DNA from: Pseudomonas parasichuanensis
Lineage (GTDB): Bacteria > Pseudomonadota > Gammaproteobacteria > Pseudomonadales > Pseudomonadaceae
Direction: 5' to 3'
NCBI RefSeq assembly: GCF_021601385.1
Contig: NZ_BQHO01000004.1
Span: forward strand, 1 to 64,000
Length of the DNA stretch: 64,000 bases
Position 1 is the first letter of the stretch. Each line of letters begins with the position of its first letter. The position numbers and the translations under genes are program-made. Positions 54,667 through 63,812 of this stretch are shown here, piece after piece. The notes under the pieces were generated by a model that saw nothing but the letters and a program-made list of their open reading frames with translations, did no database searches and was not told the origin of the DNA.

Positions 54667-54934
54667 CTGGAACCTCCTGGCAATTGAATGGGCCCAAGTG
54701 TTGGTCAGGCACCGCCAGTGGGTCAAAGGTTCAGATTCTATGGGGTACAGAGACAGAAGCTATGACCGTGCAAATTGCACTGTGCAACAGTGCGCGACCT
54801 TGCAGAATGCAATGCCACGCGCTTCGCGCTCATCTGTAAGTCATTGTTTTTAAAGGTTTTTTCACAATAAAAAGAATGGCACGATCACTGCAAAACTCAA
54901 CTCATGTCTGCCCACACATCAGTCAGGAGTTGAT

Positions 54935-55207
54935 ATGGACCTCATCCAGCAAAAGTTCGTCTCGGTGTTTTCCGCGTATCAGGTGGACACTCAGGCCCGC
55001 CCGGACGGCGGGGTGCTGCTGACCCTGCGCGCCGCCGATGGCGTGGTCACCCGTCGCGTACTGAGCTACGCGCAACTGCACAGCGCCGAACAGCTGTCCT
55101 GGGCGATCAGCGCACTGCGCCGTGACCTCGCCGAACAAGCCAGTGAACTGCCGGTGATCTCCAGGTTGCAGAGCCAGCAGCGCTTCGCGCTGCCGACCTA
55201 TCGCTGA
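54935..55207 (+). CDS. DUF3509 family protein
   Basis: The 90-residue protein follows DUF3509, a small Pseudomonas family: N-terminal FVSVFSAYQVDTQARPDGG, then VTRRVLSYAQLHSAEQLSW and a conserved end. The function is unknown. The ATG is preceded by CAGGAG at a fitting distance. The 200-base leader region is AT-rich and may hold the promoter. It converges on the ARD-like gene. Confidence 0.85.
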   Translation: MDLIQQKFVSVFSAYQVDTQARPDGGVLLTLRAADGVVTRRVLSYAQLHSAEQLSWAISALRRDLAEQASELPVISRLQSQQRFALPTYR

Positions 55208-55216
55208 ACAGCTGCT

Positions 55217-55753
55217 TCAGAGCTCGCCAAACCCCGGGAACTGTCGGGCACTGGCATCACCGGTGAAGTGCGGCTGCACGCCCTGCTCGCTGGCGTGAAG
55301 CCGTAGCGCCAGGCAGAACGGGGTGTCCCCCAGGTCGAGCCAGCGCGGGGTGCCGGCCGGCACCACCAGCACATCATCTTTTTCGCACAGCACGGCATAG
55401 ACGAACTCGCCCAGGCGCAGGCTGACCTGGGCACGGCCGCTGATCAGCGCGAACACTTGCTCGTCTTCATGCACATGCTCGTCACGCAAGTCGACCTCGG
55501 CGGGGTCTACGCCATCACGGCTGAGCAGGCTGAAGGTTGCACTGCCATGCTCGCTCATCAGGCGGTCGAGCGGTGCGCGGCATGCGTCCAGTACCTCGCC
55601 CAGGCTACTGCCCGGACGCAGGCGAGCGCCGGACTCCCAGCGCGCCAGGCGCACACCCTGCTCGGCCAGGGTGGCGACGATATCGTCATGGTGGGTCAGC
55701 ACCTTGTTCGCAATCTCTGGGCTGCTGCGGTGGAAAACGCTGAGGATGCTCAT
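55217..55753 (-). CDS. Acireductone dioxygenase-like cupin with a changed metal site
   Basis: The 178-residue protein aligns over its whole length with ARD (MtnD): VLTHHDDIVATLAEQGVR, APLDRLMSEHG, then FVYAVLCEKDDVLVVPAGT. Real ARD uses two histidines and a glutamate in HxHxxxE, plus a later His in PAGTxHW. Here the first motif reads EHVHEDEQ, one residue shorter, and the later position is Arg (PAGTPRW). Enzyme activity is doubtful. It overlaps the MFS gene by one base (TGATG) and follows it in one transcript. P. aeruginosa has an ARD near aroC with mtnB and mtnC, which are absent here. Confidence 0.78.
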   Translation of the reverse strand: MSILSVFHRSSPEIANKVLTHHDDIVATLAEQGVRLARWESGARLRPGSSLGEVLDACRAPLDRLMSEHGSATFSLLSRDGVDPAEVDLRDEHVHEDEQVFALISGRAQVSLRLGEFVYAVLCEKDDVLVVPAGTPRWLDLGDTPFCLALRLHASEQGVQPHFTGDASARQFPGFGEL

Positions 55754-56907
55754 CAGGGGTCGTTCCTGCTGTCTTTCAAACGGAAGGCAATGATAACGGC
55801 TGCCGCCAGTGCCGCGACGCTGGCCATACCAAAGGTGAAGTGCGGGCCCAGCAACTTCCAGCTGTAGCCCGAATACAGCGCGCCCAGCGCACCGCCGGTG
55901 CCGGACAGGGCGGCGTACAACGCCTGGCCCTGGCCCTGCTGGCGGGCACCGAAGCTGGCCTGCACGAAGGCGATGCTGGCGGCGTGGAAACAACCAAAGG
56001 TAGCGGCGTGCAGCACCTGGGCCAGCACCAGCACCGCCGGGATATCGGCAAGGTTGCCCAGCAGCAGCCAGCGCACGGCGGCCAGCAGGAAGCTCGCCAT
56101 CAGCACCCGGCGTACCGAAAAACGCGCAAAAATGCGGCTCATGCCCATGAACACCAGCACCTCGGCCACCACTCCAAGCGCCCATAAAAGGCCGATCGCA
56201 CCGCGGCTGTAGCCCAGCGACTCCAGGTGCAGGGTGAGGAAGGTGTAGTACGGGCCGTGGCTGAGCTGCATCAGCCCCACGCACAGGTAGAACGCCAGCA
56301 CGCCCGGGGCCAGCAGCTGCTTGAGGAAGCCCCCTGCCCCGCGCCGCTCGGCATGCTCCACCGGCTGGGCGTTGGGCACCCACAGGCTGGCAGCGACGAT
56401 GCCGGCCATGATGGTCACCAGGGCCACCGGGTAGATGTCCAGGCTCAGCTGTTCGAACAACCGCCCCAGGCCGACCACGGTGAGGATGAAACCGATCGAG
56501 CCCCACAGCCGCACCTGGCTGTAGCGCGCGGTCTGGCCGTGCAGGTGGGCCAGGGTGATCACCTCGAACTGCGGCAGTACCGCATGCCAGAAGAACGCGT
56601 GCAGGGCCATCACCAGCGCCAGCCAGGCGTAGCTCTTGCCGAAGAAGATCAGCGAGAAGGTCGCCAGGGTCGACAACGCCCCCAGGCGCACGATCAACAG
56701 GCGCTGGCCGCTACGGTCGCCCAGCCAGCCCCACAAGTTGGGGGCGATGCAACGCATCAGCATGGGGATGGCCACCAGCTCGCCGATGCGTGCTGGAGAA
56801 AAGCCCAGGTGATCGAAGTACAGGGCCAGGAACGGCGCCGTGGAGCCGAGCAGAGCAAAGTAGAAGAGGTAGAAGCTGGACAGGCGCCAGTAGGGGATGG
56901 GGGGCAT
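55753..56907 (-). CDS. MFS transporter, HcaT-like (MFS_1-like)
   Basis: The 384-residue protein has about 12 helices. The N-terminus YWRLSSFYLFYFALLGSTAP and RIGELVAIPMLMRCIAPNLW with GWLGDR belong to the HcaT/LacY-like subgroup. The substrate is unknown. Aromatic acids or nucleosides are handled by relatives. It is the first gene of the pair with the ARD-like cupin. REP DNA separates it from aroC upstream. Confidence 0.87.
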   Translation of the reverse strand: MPPIPYWRLSSFYLFYFALLGSTAPFLALYFDHLGFSPARIGELVAIPMLMRCIAPNLWGWLGDRSGQRLLIVRLGALSTLATFSLIFFGKSYAWLALVMALHAFFWHAVLPQFEVITLAHLHGQTARYSQVRLWGSIGFILTVVGLGRLFEQLSLDIYPVALVTIMAGIVAASLWVPNAQPVEHAERRGAGGFLKQLLAPGVLAFYLCVGLMQLSHGPYYTFLTLHLESLGYSRGAIGLLWALGVVAEVLVFMGMSRIFARFSVRRVLMASFLLAAVRWLLLGNLADIPAVLVLAQVLHAATFGCFHAASIAFVQASFGARQQGQGQALYAALSGTGGALGALYSGYSWKLLGPHFTFGMASVAALAAAVIIAFRLKDSRNDP

Positions 56908-56940
56908 GGGGCAGACCGCGGGCTCGGTGGTGTCTGACCG

Positions 56941-57032
56941 GGCCTATCGCTGGCAAGCCAGCTCCCACAGGTAATGCGCAGGCCTCAGCGGCAACCCATG
57001 ACCTGTGGGAGCCGGCTTGCCGGCGATAGCGC
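56941..57032. repeat. REP pair (GTGGGAGC family)
   Basis: GGCCTATCGCTGGCAAGCCAGC and its inverse GCCGGCTTGCCGGCGATAGC lie around a 33-base centre between aroC and the MFS gene, both on the minus strand. Confidence 0.85.
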
Positions 57033-57052
57033 CGGCACAGTCGGCTGAATAC

Positions 57053-58144
57053 TCAGAGCTGGCCCAGCACCGGGGTATTCACCTTCACATCGGCATTCTG
57101 CCCACGGTGGCGCAGCAGGTGGTCCATCAGCACGATGGCCATCATCGCCTCGGCGATCGGCGTGGCGCGGATACCGACGCACGGGTCGTGGCGGCCCTTG
57201 GTGATCACTTCCACCGGGTTGCCGTCGATGTCGATCGAGCGGCCCGGGGTGGTGATGCTGGAGGTCGGCTTGAGCGCCAGGTGGGCGACGATAGGCTGGC
57301 CGGAAGAGATGCCACCAAGAATGCCGCCGGCGTTGTTGCTGAGGAAACCTTCCGGGGTCATTTCGTCGCGGTGTTCGGTGCCGCGCTGGGCGACGCTGGC
57401 GAAACCGGCGCCGATTTCCACGCCCTTGACGGCGTTGATGCTCATCAGCGCATGGGCCAGCTCGGCGTCGAGGCGGTCGAAGATCGGCTCGCCCAGGCCC
57501 GGCATCACGCCCTCGGCCACCACGGTGATCTTCGCCCCGACCGAGTCCTGGTCGCGGCGCAACTGGTCCATGTAGGCCTCGAGCTCCGGCACCTTGGCCG
57601 GGTCGGGGCTGAAGAAGGCGTTGTCTTCCACCGAGTCCCAGGTCTTGAAGGGGATCTCGATCGGGCCGAGCTGGCTCATGTAGCCGCGCACGCGGATGCC
57701 CTGGGTGGCCAGGTACTTCTTGGCGATGGCGCCGGCGGCCACGCGCATGGCGGTCTCGCGCGCCGAGCTGCGCCCGCCGCCGCGGTAGTCGCGCTCACCG
57801 TACTTGTGGTGGTAGGTGTAGTCGGCGTGGGCCGGGCGGAACAGGTCCTTGATTGCCGAGTAGTCCTTGGACTTCTGGTCGGTGTTGCGGATCAGCAGGC
57901 CGATCGAGCAGCCGGTGGTGCGGCCTTCGAACACGCCGGAGAGAATCTCCACTTCATCGGCTTCCTGGCGCTGGGTGGTGTGCCGGCTGGTGCCGGGCTT
58001 GCGCCGGTCAAGGTCGTGCTGCAGGTCGGCCAGGGAAATTTCCAGGCCGGGCGGGCACCCATCGACAATGGCGACCAACGCCGGGCCATGGCTTTCGCCA
58101 GCGGTGGTGACAGTGAACAGCTTGCCGTAGGTATTGCCGGACAT
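57053..58144 (-). CDS. aroC: Chorismate synthase
   Basis: The 363-residue enzyme has the family sites [20 protein letters not shown] at about 17-36, [10 protein letters not shown] near 125, and [15 protein letters not shown]. The FMN-binding [17 protein letters not shown] is near the end. It converts EPSP to chorismate with reduced FMN, closing the shikimate pathway opened by the class II DAHP synthase at 19.9 kb. It is monocistronic or linked to the MFS gene only by readthrough past a REP pair. Confidence 0.97.
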   Translation of the reverse strand: MSGNTYGKLFTVTTAGESHGPALVAIVDGCPPGLEISLADLQHDLDRRKPGTSRHTTQRQEADEVEILSGVFEGRTTGCSIGLLIRNTDQKSKDYSAIKDLFRPAHADYTYHHKYGERDYRGGGRSSARETAMRVAAGAIAKKYLATQGIRVRGYMSQLGPIEIPFKTWDSVEDNAFFSPDPAKVPELEAYMDQLRRDQDSVGAKITVVAEGVMPGLGEPIFDRLDAELAHALMSINAVKGVEIGAGFASVAQRGTEHRDEMTPEGFLSNNAGGILGGISSGQPIVAHLALKPTSSITTPGRSIDIDGNPVEVITKGRHDPCVGIRATPIAEAMMAIVLMDHLLRHRGQNADVKVNTPVLGQL

Positions 58145-58270
58145 GGACGCTCCGCGAGTCTGCCTGAAGTGAACGAAAGCGGCAGTATACGGAAATCGGG
58201 GCGTTACAGGTGCACGAACCTTCCATCATCCACCCTGTCCTACTGTCATCCCATCAAGTAGTGCCCCTCC

Positions 58271-59230
58271 ATGATGTCGCGCCTAGTCGTCCTGCTCCTG
58301 CTGTTCTGCGCCAGCCTCGCCCAGGCAGCACCTACGGTCCTGCAACGCCCGATCGACCTGGACACCGGCCAAGGCACCCTGCACGGCAGCCTGCTGTTGC
58401 CGCAGCAGGACACCCCGCCGCCGGTGGTGCTGATCATCGCCGGCTCCGGCCCCACCGACCGCGACGGCAACAACCCGGCCTCCGGGCGTATCGACAACCT
58501 CAAGCGCCTGGCCTTGCTGCTGGCCGGCGAACACATCGCCAGCGTGCGCTACGACAAGCGCGGCGTGGCCACCAGCCAGCCGGCCACCCCGGACGAGCGC
58601 GAGCTCAGCGTCGAGCGCTACGTCGCCGATGCCGTGGCCTGGGGCCGCAAACTGCGCCAGGACCCGCGTTTCGGCCCGCTGATCCTGGTTGGCCACAGCG
58701 AGGGCGCGCTGATTGCCAGCCTGGCCGCCGAGCAGGCCGGCGCCAGCGCCGTCATTACCCTGGCCGGCAGCGGCCGCCCAGTGGCCGATGTGCTGCGCGA
58801 GCAGTTGGCCCAGCGCCTGCCAGCGGCGCAACTGGCCGGCGGCGTAGCACTGATCGACCGCCTGCAGGCCGGGCAGACCAGCCTGGATGTGCCGGCCCCG
58901 CTGCGCCAGGTGTTCCGCCCAAGTGTGCAGCCGTACCTGATTTCGCTGCTGCGCCAGGACCCGGCGGCGGCGTTTGCCCGGCTCAAGGTACCGGCGCTGA
59001 TCATCCAGGGGCGCAACGACGTGCAGGTGGAGGTTGCCGACGCCAAGCTGCTCAAGGCCGCCAAGCCCGACGCGCAACTGGCGCTGATCGACGGCATGAA
59101 CCATATGTTGCGCATCAGCCCCCGGGACATGCGCCAGCAACGCGACAGCTACAGCAATCCCGAACTGCCGCTGGCCCGCGAACTGGGCGAACGCATCGTC
59201 GCCTTCATCCATGGCCTGCCGCCGGCGTGA
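58271..59230 (+). CDS. Secreted/periplasmic alpha/beta hydrolase
   Basis: The 319-residue protein has a signal peptide (LVVLLLLFCASLAQA). The fold shows IIAGSGPTDRDGNN (oxyanion), nucleophile elbow VGHSEGALIA near 142, acid ALIIQGRNDVQVE and histidine IDGMNHML. The DGNNP region is shared with serine aminopeptidase/lysophospholipase-like hydrolases. The substrate is unknown. There is no clear ribosome site. It is followed 123 bases later by a gene of unknown role on the same strand. Confidence 0.87.
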   Translation: MMSRLVVLLLLFCASLAQAAPTVLQRPIDLDTGQGTLHGSLLLPQQDTPPPVVLIIAGSGPTDRDGNNPASGRIDNLKRLALLLAGEHIASVRYDKRGVATSQPATPDERELSVERYVADAVAWGRKLRQDPRFGPLILVGHSEGALIASLAAEQAGASAVITLAGSGRPVADVLREQLAQRLPAAQLAGGVALIDRLQAGQTSLDVPAPLRQVFRPSVQPYLISLLRQDPAAAFARLKVPALIIQGRNDVQVEVADAKLLKAAKPDAQLALIDGMNHMLRISPRDMRQQRDSYSNPELPLARELGERIVAFIHGLPPA

Positions 59231-59353
59231 GCTTTGCTGGCGCGGGGCCTCAGGTCTTGACGAAGGCTGCCGATAACGCGGCATGAGAAAGGTGGTGACT
59301 GCGCGTGCGACGTCCACGCGCACCCGGCCGCCGCGCACCTGAGGATTGCCCTG

Positions 59354-60136
59354 ATGACCGATGCTCCCGCCGCCGAGGCGACCGAAGAACAAGCCCCAGA
59401 AAGCGCCCCGCTGCCGTGGGCGGACTTGGCTGCCGAACACTTCCAGCTGCTGCGCCTGGCCGCCCTGCCGACCGACCGCAACAGCGGCGCGCGCCCACTG
59501 CGCTTCGTCCAGTTCGGTTACGCCGAGCGGCATGACAAGGCCCACAGCCTGCTGCGCATGGAGATCCGCCTGCCTGGGCAGAAGGTGCGCAAGGAACAGA
59601 ATCAACTGGACGTGCGCGTCGATCACGAGCAACGCCTGGTAAGCATCGGCAGCGACGCCGGCCTGCAGCTCGAGCCGCTCAACCGTGGGCTTGGCCGTTA
59701 CCTGCTGGCTCAGGCGGTGCAGTGGCTGCAACAGCGCTGCATGGGCTATCGCATCGAAGGCATGAACCTGCCGATCAAGGACGCGTTGAACGAAGACACG
59801 CGCCTGCGCCGCGACCATGTGCTGACCAGCGTCGGCCTGGCCGTGGAGTACAGCGAAGGTCAGGTGCTCAAGGGCACCGTGGTGGAAACCACCGTGGGCC
59901 AGCTCAAGGGCGGCTGGAATAGCGACAAGGTGCAGCGCGTCGATATCCTCGAAGCGGCCGGCATGCTGCAGCAGGCCGAGCAGAACCTGATGGAAAAAGA
60001 GGCGCAGTTGCGCGAACGCGACGAGCGGGTGGCCAAGTACCGCCGCGAAGACAACGGGCTGCGCTTTACCATCACCTGCCTGGTGGCCTTTGCGGTGTTC
60101 CAGGCGGGGTTGCTGATCTGGATTGCCACCCGTTGA
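59354..60136 (+). CDS. Tail-anchored hypothetical protein
   Basis: The 260-residue protein starts with an acidic, disordered region (TDAPAAEATEEQAPES). A middle domain follows (RFVQFGYAERHDKAHSLLRM, GRYLLAQAVQWLQQRC). A coiled coil (QAEQNLMEKEAQLRERDERV) leads to a single C-terminal helix (FTITCLVAFAVFQAGLLIWI). It is probably tail-anchored with the bulk in the cytoplasm. It is syntenic with PA1679-like genes near prmB. No family function is known. Confidence 0.75.
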   Translation: MTDAPAAEATEEQAPESAPLPWADLAAEHFQLLRLAALPTDRNSGARPLRFVQFGYAERHDKAHSLLRMEIRLPGQKVRKEQNQLDVRVDHEQRLVSIGSDAGLQLEPLNRGLGRYLLAQAVQWLQQRCMGYRIEGMNLPIKDALNEDTRLRRDHVLTSVGLAVEYSEGQVLKGTVVETTVGQLKGGWNSDKVQRVDILEAAGMLQQAEQNLMEKEAQLRERDERVAKYRREDNGLRFTITCLVAFAVFQAGLLIWIATR

Positions 60137-60142
60137 CAAAAG

Positions 60143-60248
60143 CTGGGGCCGCTTTGCGGCCGGTTCGCGGCACAAGGCCGCTCCTACAGGGGTACGGGGT
60201 CTCCTGTGGGAGCGGCCTTGTGCCGCGAAAGGGCTGCACAGCAGCCCC
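60143..60248. repeat. REP pair (GGAGCGGCC family)
   Basis: GGGGCCGCTTTGCGGCC, CACAAGGCCGCTCCTACAGG, GTGGGAGCGGCCTTGTGCC and GGGCTGCACAGCAGCCC lie in order, two inverted REP units between convergent genes. Confidence 0.87.
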
Positions 60249-60266
60249 CAGTTCACCGAGCGCCGA

Positions 60267-61175
60267 TCAAACCCGCGAAGCGAACAGTTCCTGATGCTGT
60301 CGGCACTGCTCGGCGGTGAGCATGAACACCCCGTGCCCGCCGCGCTCGAACTCCAGCCAGGCAAAGTCCACCTCGGGGTACAGCGCCTCGACGTGCACCT
60401 GGCTGTTGCCCACCTCGATGATCAGCAAGCCTTTCTCGGTCAGGTGGTCAGCCGCCTCGGCGAGCATGCGCCGCACCAGGTCCAGGCCGTCGTTGCCACA
60501 GGCCAGGCCCAGTTCGGGTTCGTGGTGGTATTCGGCCGGCATATCGGCGAAATCTTCCGAGTCGACGTACGGCGGGTTCGACAGGATCAGGTCGAAGCGC
60601 TGCCCCGGCAGGCCGGCGAAGCCATCGCCCTGCACGGTGTAAACGCGCGCGTCGAGCCCATGCCGCTCGATGTTCTGGTTGGCCACTTCCAGGGCGTCGA
60701 AGGACAGGTCGCCCAGCACCACCTCAGCGTCCTGGAACACCTCGGCGGCCACGATGCCGATGCAGCCGGAACCGGTGCACAGGTCGAGGATGCGCGCAGG
60801 CTCTGCCGCCAGCCACGGCTCGAAGCGTTTTTCGATCAACTCGCCGATCGGTGAACGCGGCACCAGCACACGCTCATCGACGATGAACGACATACCGCAG
60901 AACCACGCCTCGCCCAGCAGGTAGGCGGTCGGTACCCGCTCCTCGATACGGCGCTTGAGCAAGTGCATCAAGCGCACCCGCTCGTCGTCCTCCAGTTGGC
61001 AGTCCAGGTAGCTGTCGGCCACCTCCCACGGCAGGTGCACGGCGCCGAGCACCAGCAGGCGGGCTTCGTCCCAGGCATTGTCGGCACCGTGGCCGAAAAA
61101 CAGCTCATGCTCATGGAAGCGGCTGACCGCCCAGCGGATATGGTCGCGCAGGGTGCGCAGGCGGGATGTGATCAC
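60267..61175 (-). CDS. prmB: Ribosomal protein L3 glutamine methyltransferase
   Basis: The 302-residue protein has the SAM motif [19 protein letters not shown] at about 130 and the catalytic [10 protein letters not shown] near 195. The N-terminal helix domain ([20 protein letters not shown]) and [17 protein letters not shown] are diagnostic of PrmB over PrmC. It methylates a glutamine of L3 during ribosome assembly. It matches PA1678 in position. Confidence 0.95.
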   Translation of the reverse strand: MITSRLRTLRDHIRWAVSRFHEHELFFGHGADNAWDEARLLVLGAVHLPWEVADSYLDCQLEDDERVRLMHLLKRRIEERVPTAYLLGEAWFCGMSFIVDERVLVPRSPIGELIEKRFEPWLAAEPARILDLCTGSGCIGIVAAEVFQDAEVVLGDLSFDALEVANQNIERHGLDARVYTVQGDGFAGLPGQRFDLILSNPPYVDSEDFADMPAEYHHEPELGLACGNDGLDLVRRMLAEAADHLTEKGLLIIEVGNSQVHVEALYPEVDFAWLEFERGGHGVFMLTAEQCRQHQELFASRV

Positions 61176-61354
61176 GGAGGACTCCTTTTCAGACAGGCCA
61201 AAAGTCTAACAGCCCACACCACACAATTGTTCTCTGCGATAGCCGAATGGGTAGCCACAGGCCAGTAACCATGCCGCCTGCAATGTCAACCATTCACATT
61301 GGCGCCAAGGCAAGGGAGAATAGGTGCACAAAAGCCCTACCCAAGGAGCCCTTG

Positions 61355-61945
61355 ATGTCCGTTCCAACCACGATGTTCCGCCTCAGCGGCCGCGATTACC
61401 CGCCGGCCAAGCTGGGCCAAGCCAGCCTGATCGTCATCGACGCGCAAAAGGAGTACCTGAGCGGTCCGTTGGCGCTGTCGGGCATGGACGAGGCCGTGGC
61501 CAACATCGCCCGGTTGCTCGACGCTGCCCGCAAGGCCGGGCGCCCGATCATCCACGTTCGCCACCTGGGCACCGTCGGCGGCCTGTTCGACCCGCAGGGC
61601 GCGCGCGGCGAGTTCATCCCGGGCCTGGAGCCGCTGGCCGGTGAAACCATCATCGAAAAGCGCATGCCCAACGCCTTCAAGAACACCAAGCTGCACGAAA
61701 CGCTGCAGGAACTCGGCCACCTGGACCTGATCGTCTGCGGCTTCATGAGCCATTCCAGCGTCAGCACCACCGTGCGCCGCGCCAAGGACTATGGTTATCG
61801 TTGCACCCTGGTGGAAGACGCCTCGGCAACCCGTGACCTGGCCTTCAAGGATGGGGTCATTCCTGCCGCGCAGATCCACCAGTGCGAGATGGCCGTGATG
61901 GCCGACAACTTCGCCTGCGTGGCCCCTACCGCCAGCCTGGTCTGA
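61355..61945 (+). CDS. Isochorismatase-fold hydrolase with Ser at the nucleophile site
   Basis: The 196-residue protein has Asp in VIDAQKEYL and Lys in IEKRMPNAF. The nucleophile position of cysteine hydrolases reads GFMSHSSVSTT, with Ser where Cys is usual. True isochorismatases also lack the Cys, so a vinyl ether hydrolase without a covalent intermediate is possible. It matches PA1677 in position. AAGGAG precedes the ATG. Confidence 0.83.
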   Translation: MSVPTTMFRLSGRDYPPAKLGQASLIVIDAQKEYLSGPLALSGMDEAVANIARLLDAARKAGRPIIHVRHLGTVGGLFDPQGARGEFIPGLEPLAGETIIEKRMPNAFKNTKLHETLQELGHLDLIVCGFMSHSSVSTTVRRAKDYGYRCTLVEDASATRDLAFKDGVIPAAQIHQCEMAVMADNFACVAPTASLV

Positions 61946-62034
61946 GCCAGGCACCGCCCGGCGGACGGGCGGAACCCGAGGGCGGGCAGCAGGTCGAAAC
62001 CCGGATCAGCTACACCAGATCCTGAGGAATTCGA

Positions 62035-62355
62035 ATGAAGCTCAAAGGCAGTTTCGATGCCAGACGCCTGCGCCAGCGCGAACCGCGCAACTGGGGCGCG
62101 CGCCTGGCCGCCGCCTTCTCCGTCCTGCTGGCTACCCTGGGCGTCCTGCTCGCCATGGCCGGCATCGCCGGCCTGCTGGGCAACTACCCTGCCCTCGCCG
62201 AACTCAATGCCAACCGCCCGCTCGCGGCCATACTGACCGTGGTCGGGCTGTTGCTGCTGTATGTCGGCGTGCGCTTCTGGCGGCGCAGCCGCATTCGCCT
62301 GCGCCGCGGGCGTGAGCTGAACCTGTCGCCGCATTTGATGAAAAAGCACGACTAA
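62035..62355 (+). CDS. Small membrane protein (PA1676-like)
   Basis: The 106-residue protein has a basic N-terminus (KGSFDARRLRQREPRNWGAR) and two helices (LAAAFSVLLATLGVLLAMAG; AAILTVVGLLLLYVGVRFW). A basic C-terminus (RRSRIRLRRGREL) follows. Both ends are probably cytoplasmic. GAGGA lies before the ATG. No function is known. It is between PA1677- and Smr-like genes as in P. aeruginosa. Confidence 0.75.
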   Translation: MKLKGSFDARRLRQREPRNWGARLAAAFSVLLATLGVLLAMAGIAGLLGNYPALAELNANRPLAAILTVVGLLLLYVGVRFWRRSRIRLRRGRELNLSPHLMKKHD

Positions 62356-62374
62356 TCGCTGCAGACTCGCTCTT

Positions 62375-62491
62375 CTGCAGGAGCGGCCTCGTGCCGCGAA
62401 AGGGCTGCAAAGCAGCCCCGGCGATTCGAACGTTTGCGCTGGAATCTAGGGCCGCTTCGCGGCCTTTCGCGGCACAAGGCCGCTCCTACAG
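62375..62491. repeat. REP pair (GGAGCGGCC family)
   Basis: CTGCAGGAGCGGCCTCGTGCC and its inverse flank GGGCTGCAAAGCAGCCC and GGGCCGCTTCGCGGCC stems. Confidence 0.87.
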
Positions 62492-62560
62492 AGAACGTGA
62501 AACACAGGACTTCACTCGGGGCAGGACTCGCGTAAACTACGCCGCCCACGTGGAGGCATC

Positions 62561-63121
62561 ATGCAAGACGACGATTTTTCCCTCTTCCGCAGCGAAGTGC
62601 GCGGGGTCAAACAGATCAAGCACGACCGCGCCGAAGTCGGCAAAGCCAAGGCTGATCGCAAGCAGTTGGCCGGCCTGCGCCAGGCGGCGACCATCCGCAG
62701 CGACCAGCCGCTGGTGGTCGACGGCCTGTCCGACCAATTCGTCATCGACGTCGGCGCCGAAGACGAGCTGATGTGGCGCCGCGACGGTGTGCAGGAAGGC
62801 CAGATCCGCAAACTCAAGCTCGGCCAGATCGCCTTCGAGGGCAGCCTGGACCTGCACGGCATGAGTGTGGAGAAGGCCCGCGAGATCCTCTGGGACTTCA
62901 TCGCCGAGGCCACCAAGCTGGAGGTGCGCTGCGTGCGCGTGACCCACGGCAAGGCCGCGCGCATCGATGGCAAGCGCCCGATGATCAAGAGCCACGTCAA
63001 CACCTGGCTGCGCCAGCACCCGCAGGTGCTCGGCTTTGCCTCGTGCCAGGCCCGCCACGGTGGCACTGGCGCGGTGTATGTCATGCTCAAGCGAACCATG
63101 CTCGAAGGCCGCGACGAGTGA
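62561..63121 (+). CDS. Smr-domain endonuclease family protein
   Basis: The 186-residue protein has an N-terminal region of helices and a C-terminal Smr domain. Its motifs are LDLHGMSVEKAR at about 104-115, VTHGKAAR, and HGGTGAVYVML. Such proteins have DNA or RNA nicking activity in several bacteria (SmrA/B; SmrB rescues collided ribosomes). Which subtype this is cannot be decided. GGAGG lies before the ATG. The gene precedes folE by 69 bases. Confidence 0.88.
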   Translation: MQDDDFSLFRSEVRGVKQIKHDRAEVGKAKADRKQLAGLRQAATIRSDQPLVVDGLSDQFVIDVGAEDELMWRRDGVQEGQIRKLKLGQIAFEGSLDLHGMSVEKAREILWDFIAEATKLEVRCVRVTHGKAARIDGKRPMIKSHVNTWLRQHPQVLGFASCQARHGGTGAVYVMLKRTMLEGRDE

Positions 63122-63190
63122 CATCGCGCTTGCAGCGCCGCCGCCGCCGCCGTACCCTTCGCCTTTGCGAAATTTTCCACAGGTAGATCC

Positions 63191-63736
63191 ATGTCCCTGG
63201 AACAGAACTACACCGAGATCCTCAGCCAACTGGGTGAGGACGTCTCCCGCGAGGGCCTGCTCGACACGCCCAAGCGGGCTGCAAAGGCCATGAAGTACCT
63301 TTGCCGCGGTTATGAGCAGACCCTGGAAGAAGTCACCAACAACGCGCTGTTCAGCTCCGACAACAGCGAAATGGTGCTGGTCCGGGACATCGAGCTGTAT
63401 TCGATGTGCGAACACCACATGCTGCCGTTCATCGGCAAGGCTCATGTCGCCTACCTGCCCAAGGGCAAGGTACTGGGCCTGTCGAAAGTGGCGCGCATCG
63501 TCGACATGTTCGCCCGTCGCCTGCAGATCCAGGAAAACCTCAGCCGCCAGATCGCCGAGGCCGTGCAACAGGTGACCGGTGCCGCCGGCGTGGCCGTGGT
63601 CATCGAAGCCAAGCACATGTGCATGATGATGCGCGGTGTCGAGAAGCAGAACTCCACCATGCTCACCTCGGTGATGCTCGGCGAGTTCCGTGACAACGCC
63701 GCCACCCGCAGCGAGTTCCTCAGCCTGATCAAGTGA
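63191..63736 (+). CDS. folE: GTP cyclohydrolase I
   Basis: The 181-residue enzyme has the zinc site with Cys in [19 protein letters not shown] and a later Cys in [30 protein letters not shown] is the family core. It makes dihydroneopterin triphosphate for folate and other pterins. Pseudomonas has two folE paralogues; this one corresponds to PA1674. A strong terminator follows. Confidence 0.96.
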   Translation: MSLEQNYTEILSQLGEDVSREGLLDTPKRAAKAMKYLCRGYEQTLEEVTNNALFSSDNSEMVLVRDIELYSMCEHHMLPFIGKAHVAYLPKGKVLGLSKVARIVDMFARRLQIQENLSRQIAEAVQQVTGAAGVAVVIEAKHMCMMMRGVEKQNSTMLTSVMLGEFRDNAATRSEFLSLIK

Positions 63737-63752
63737 TCGGCCTGTGATCCGC

Positions 63753-63782
63753 AGCCGACCCCCAGGGGTCGGCTTTTTGTTT
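63753..63782 (+). terminator. Terminator of folE
   Basis: AGCCGACCCC-CA-GGGGTCGGCT followed by TTTTG is a ten-base stem, 16 bases past the stop. Confidence 0.93.
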
Positions 63783-63812
63783 TGTGCGCCTCAACCAGAT
63801 CAGGAGTCAGTC

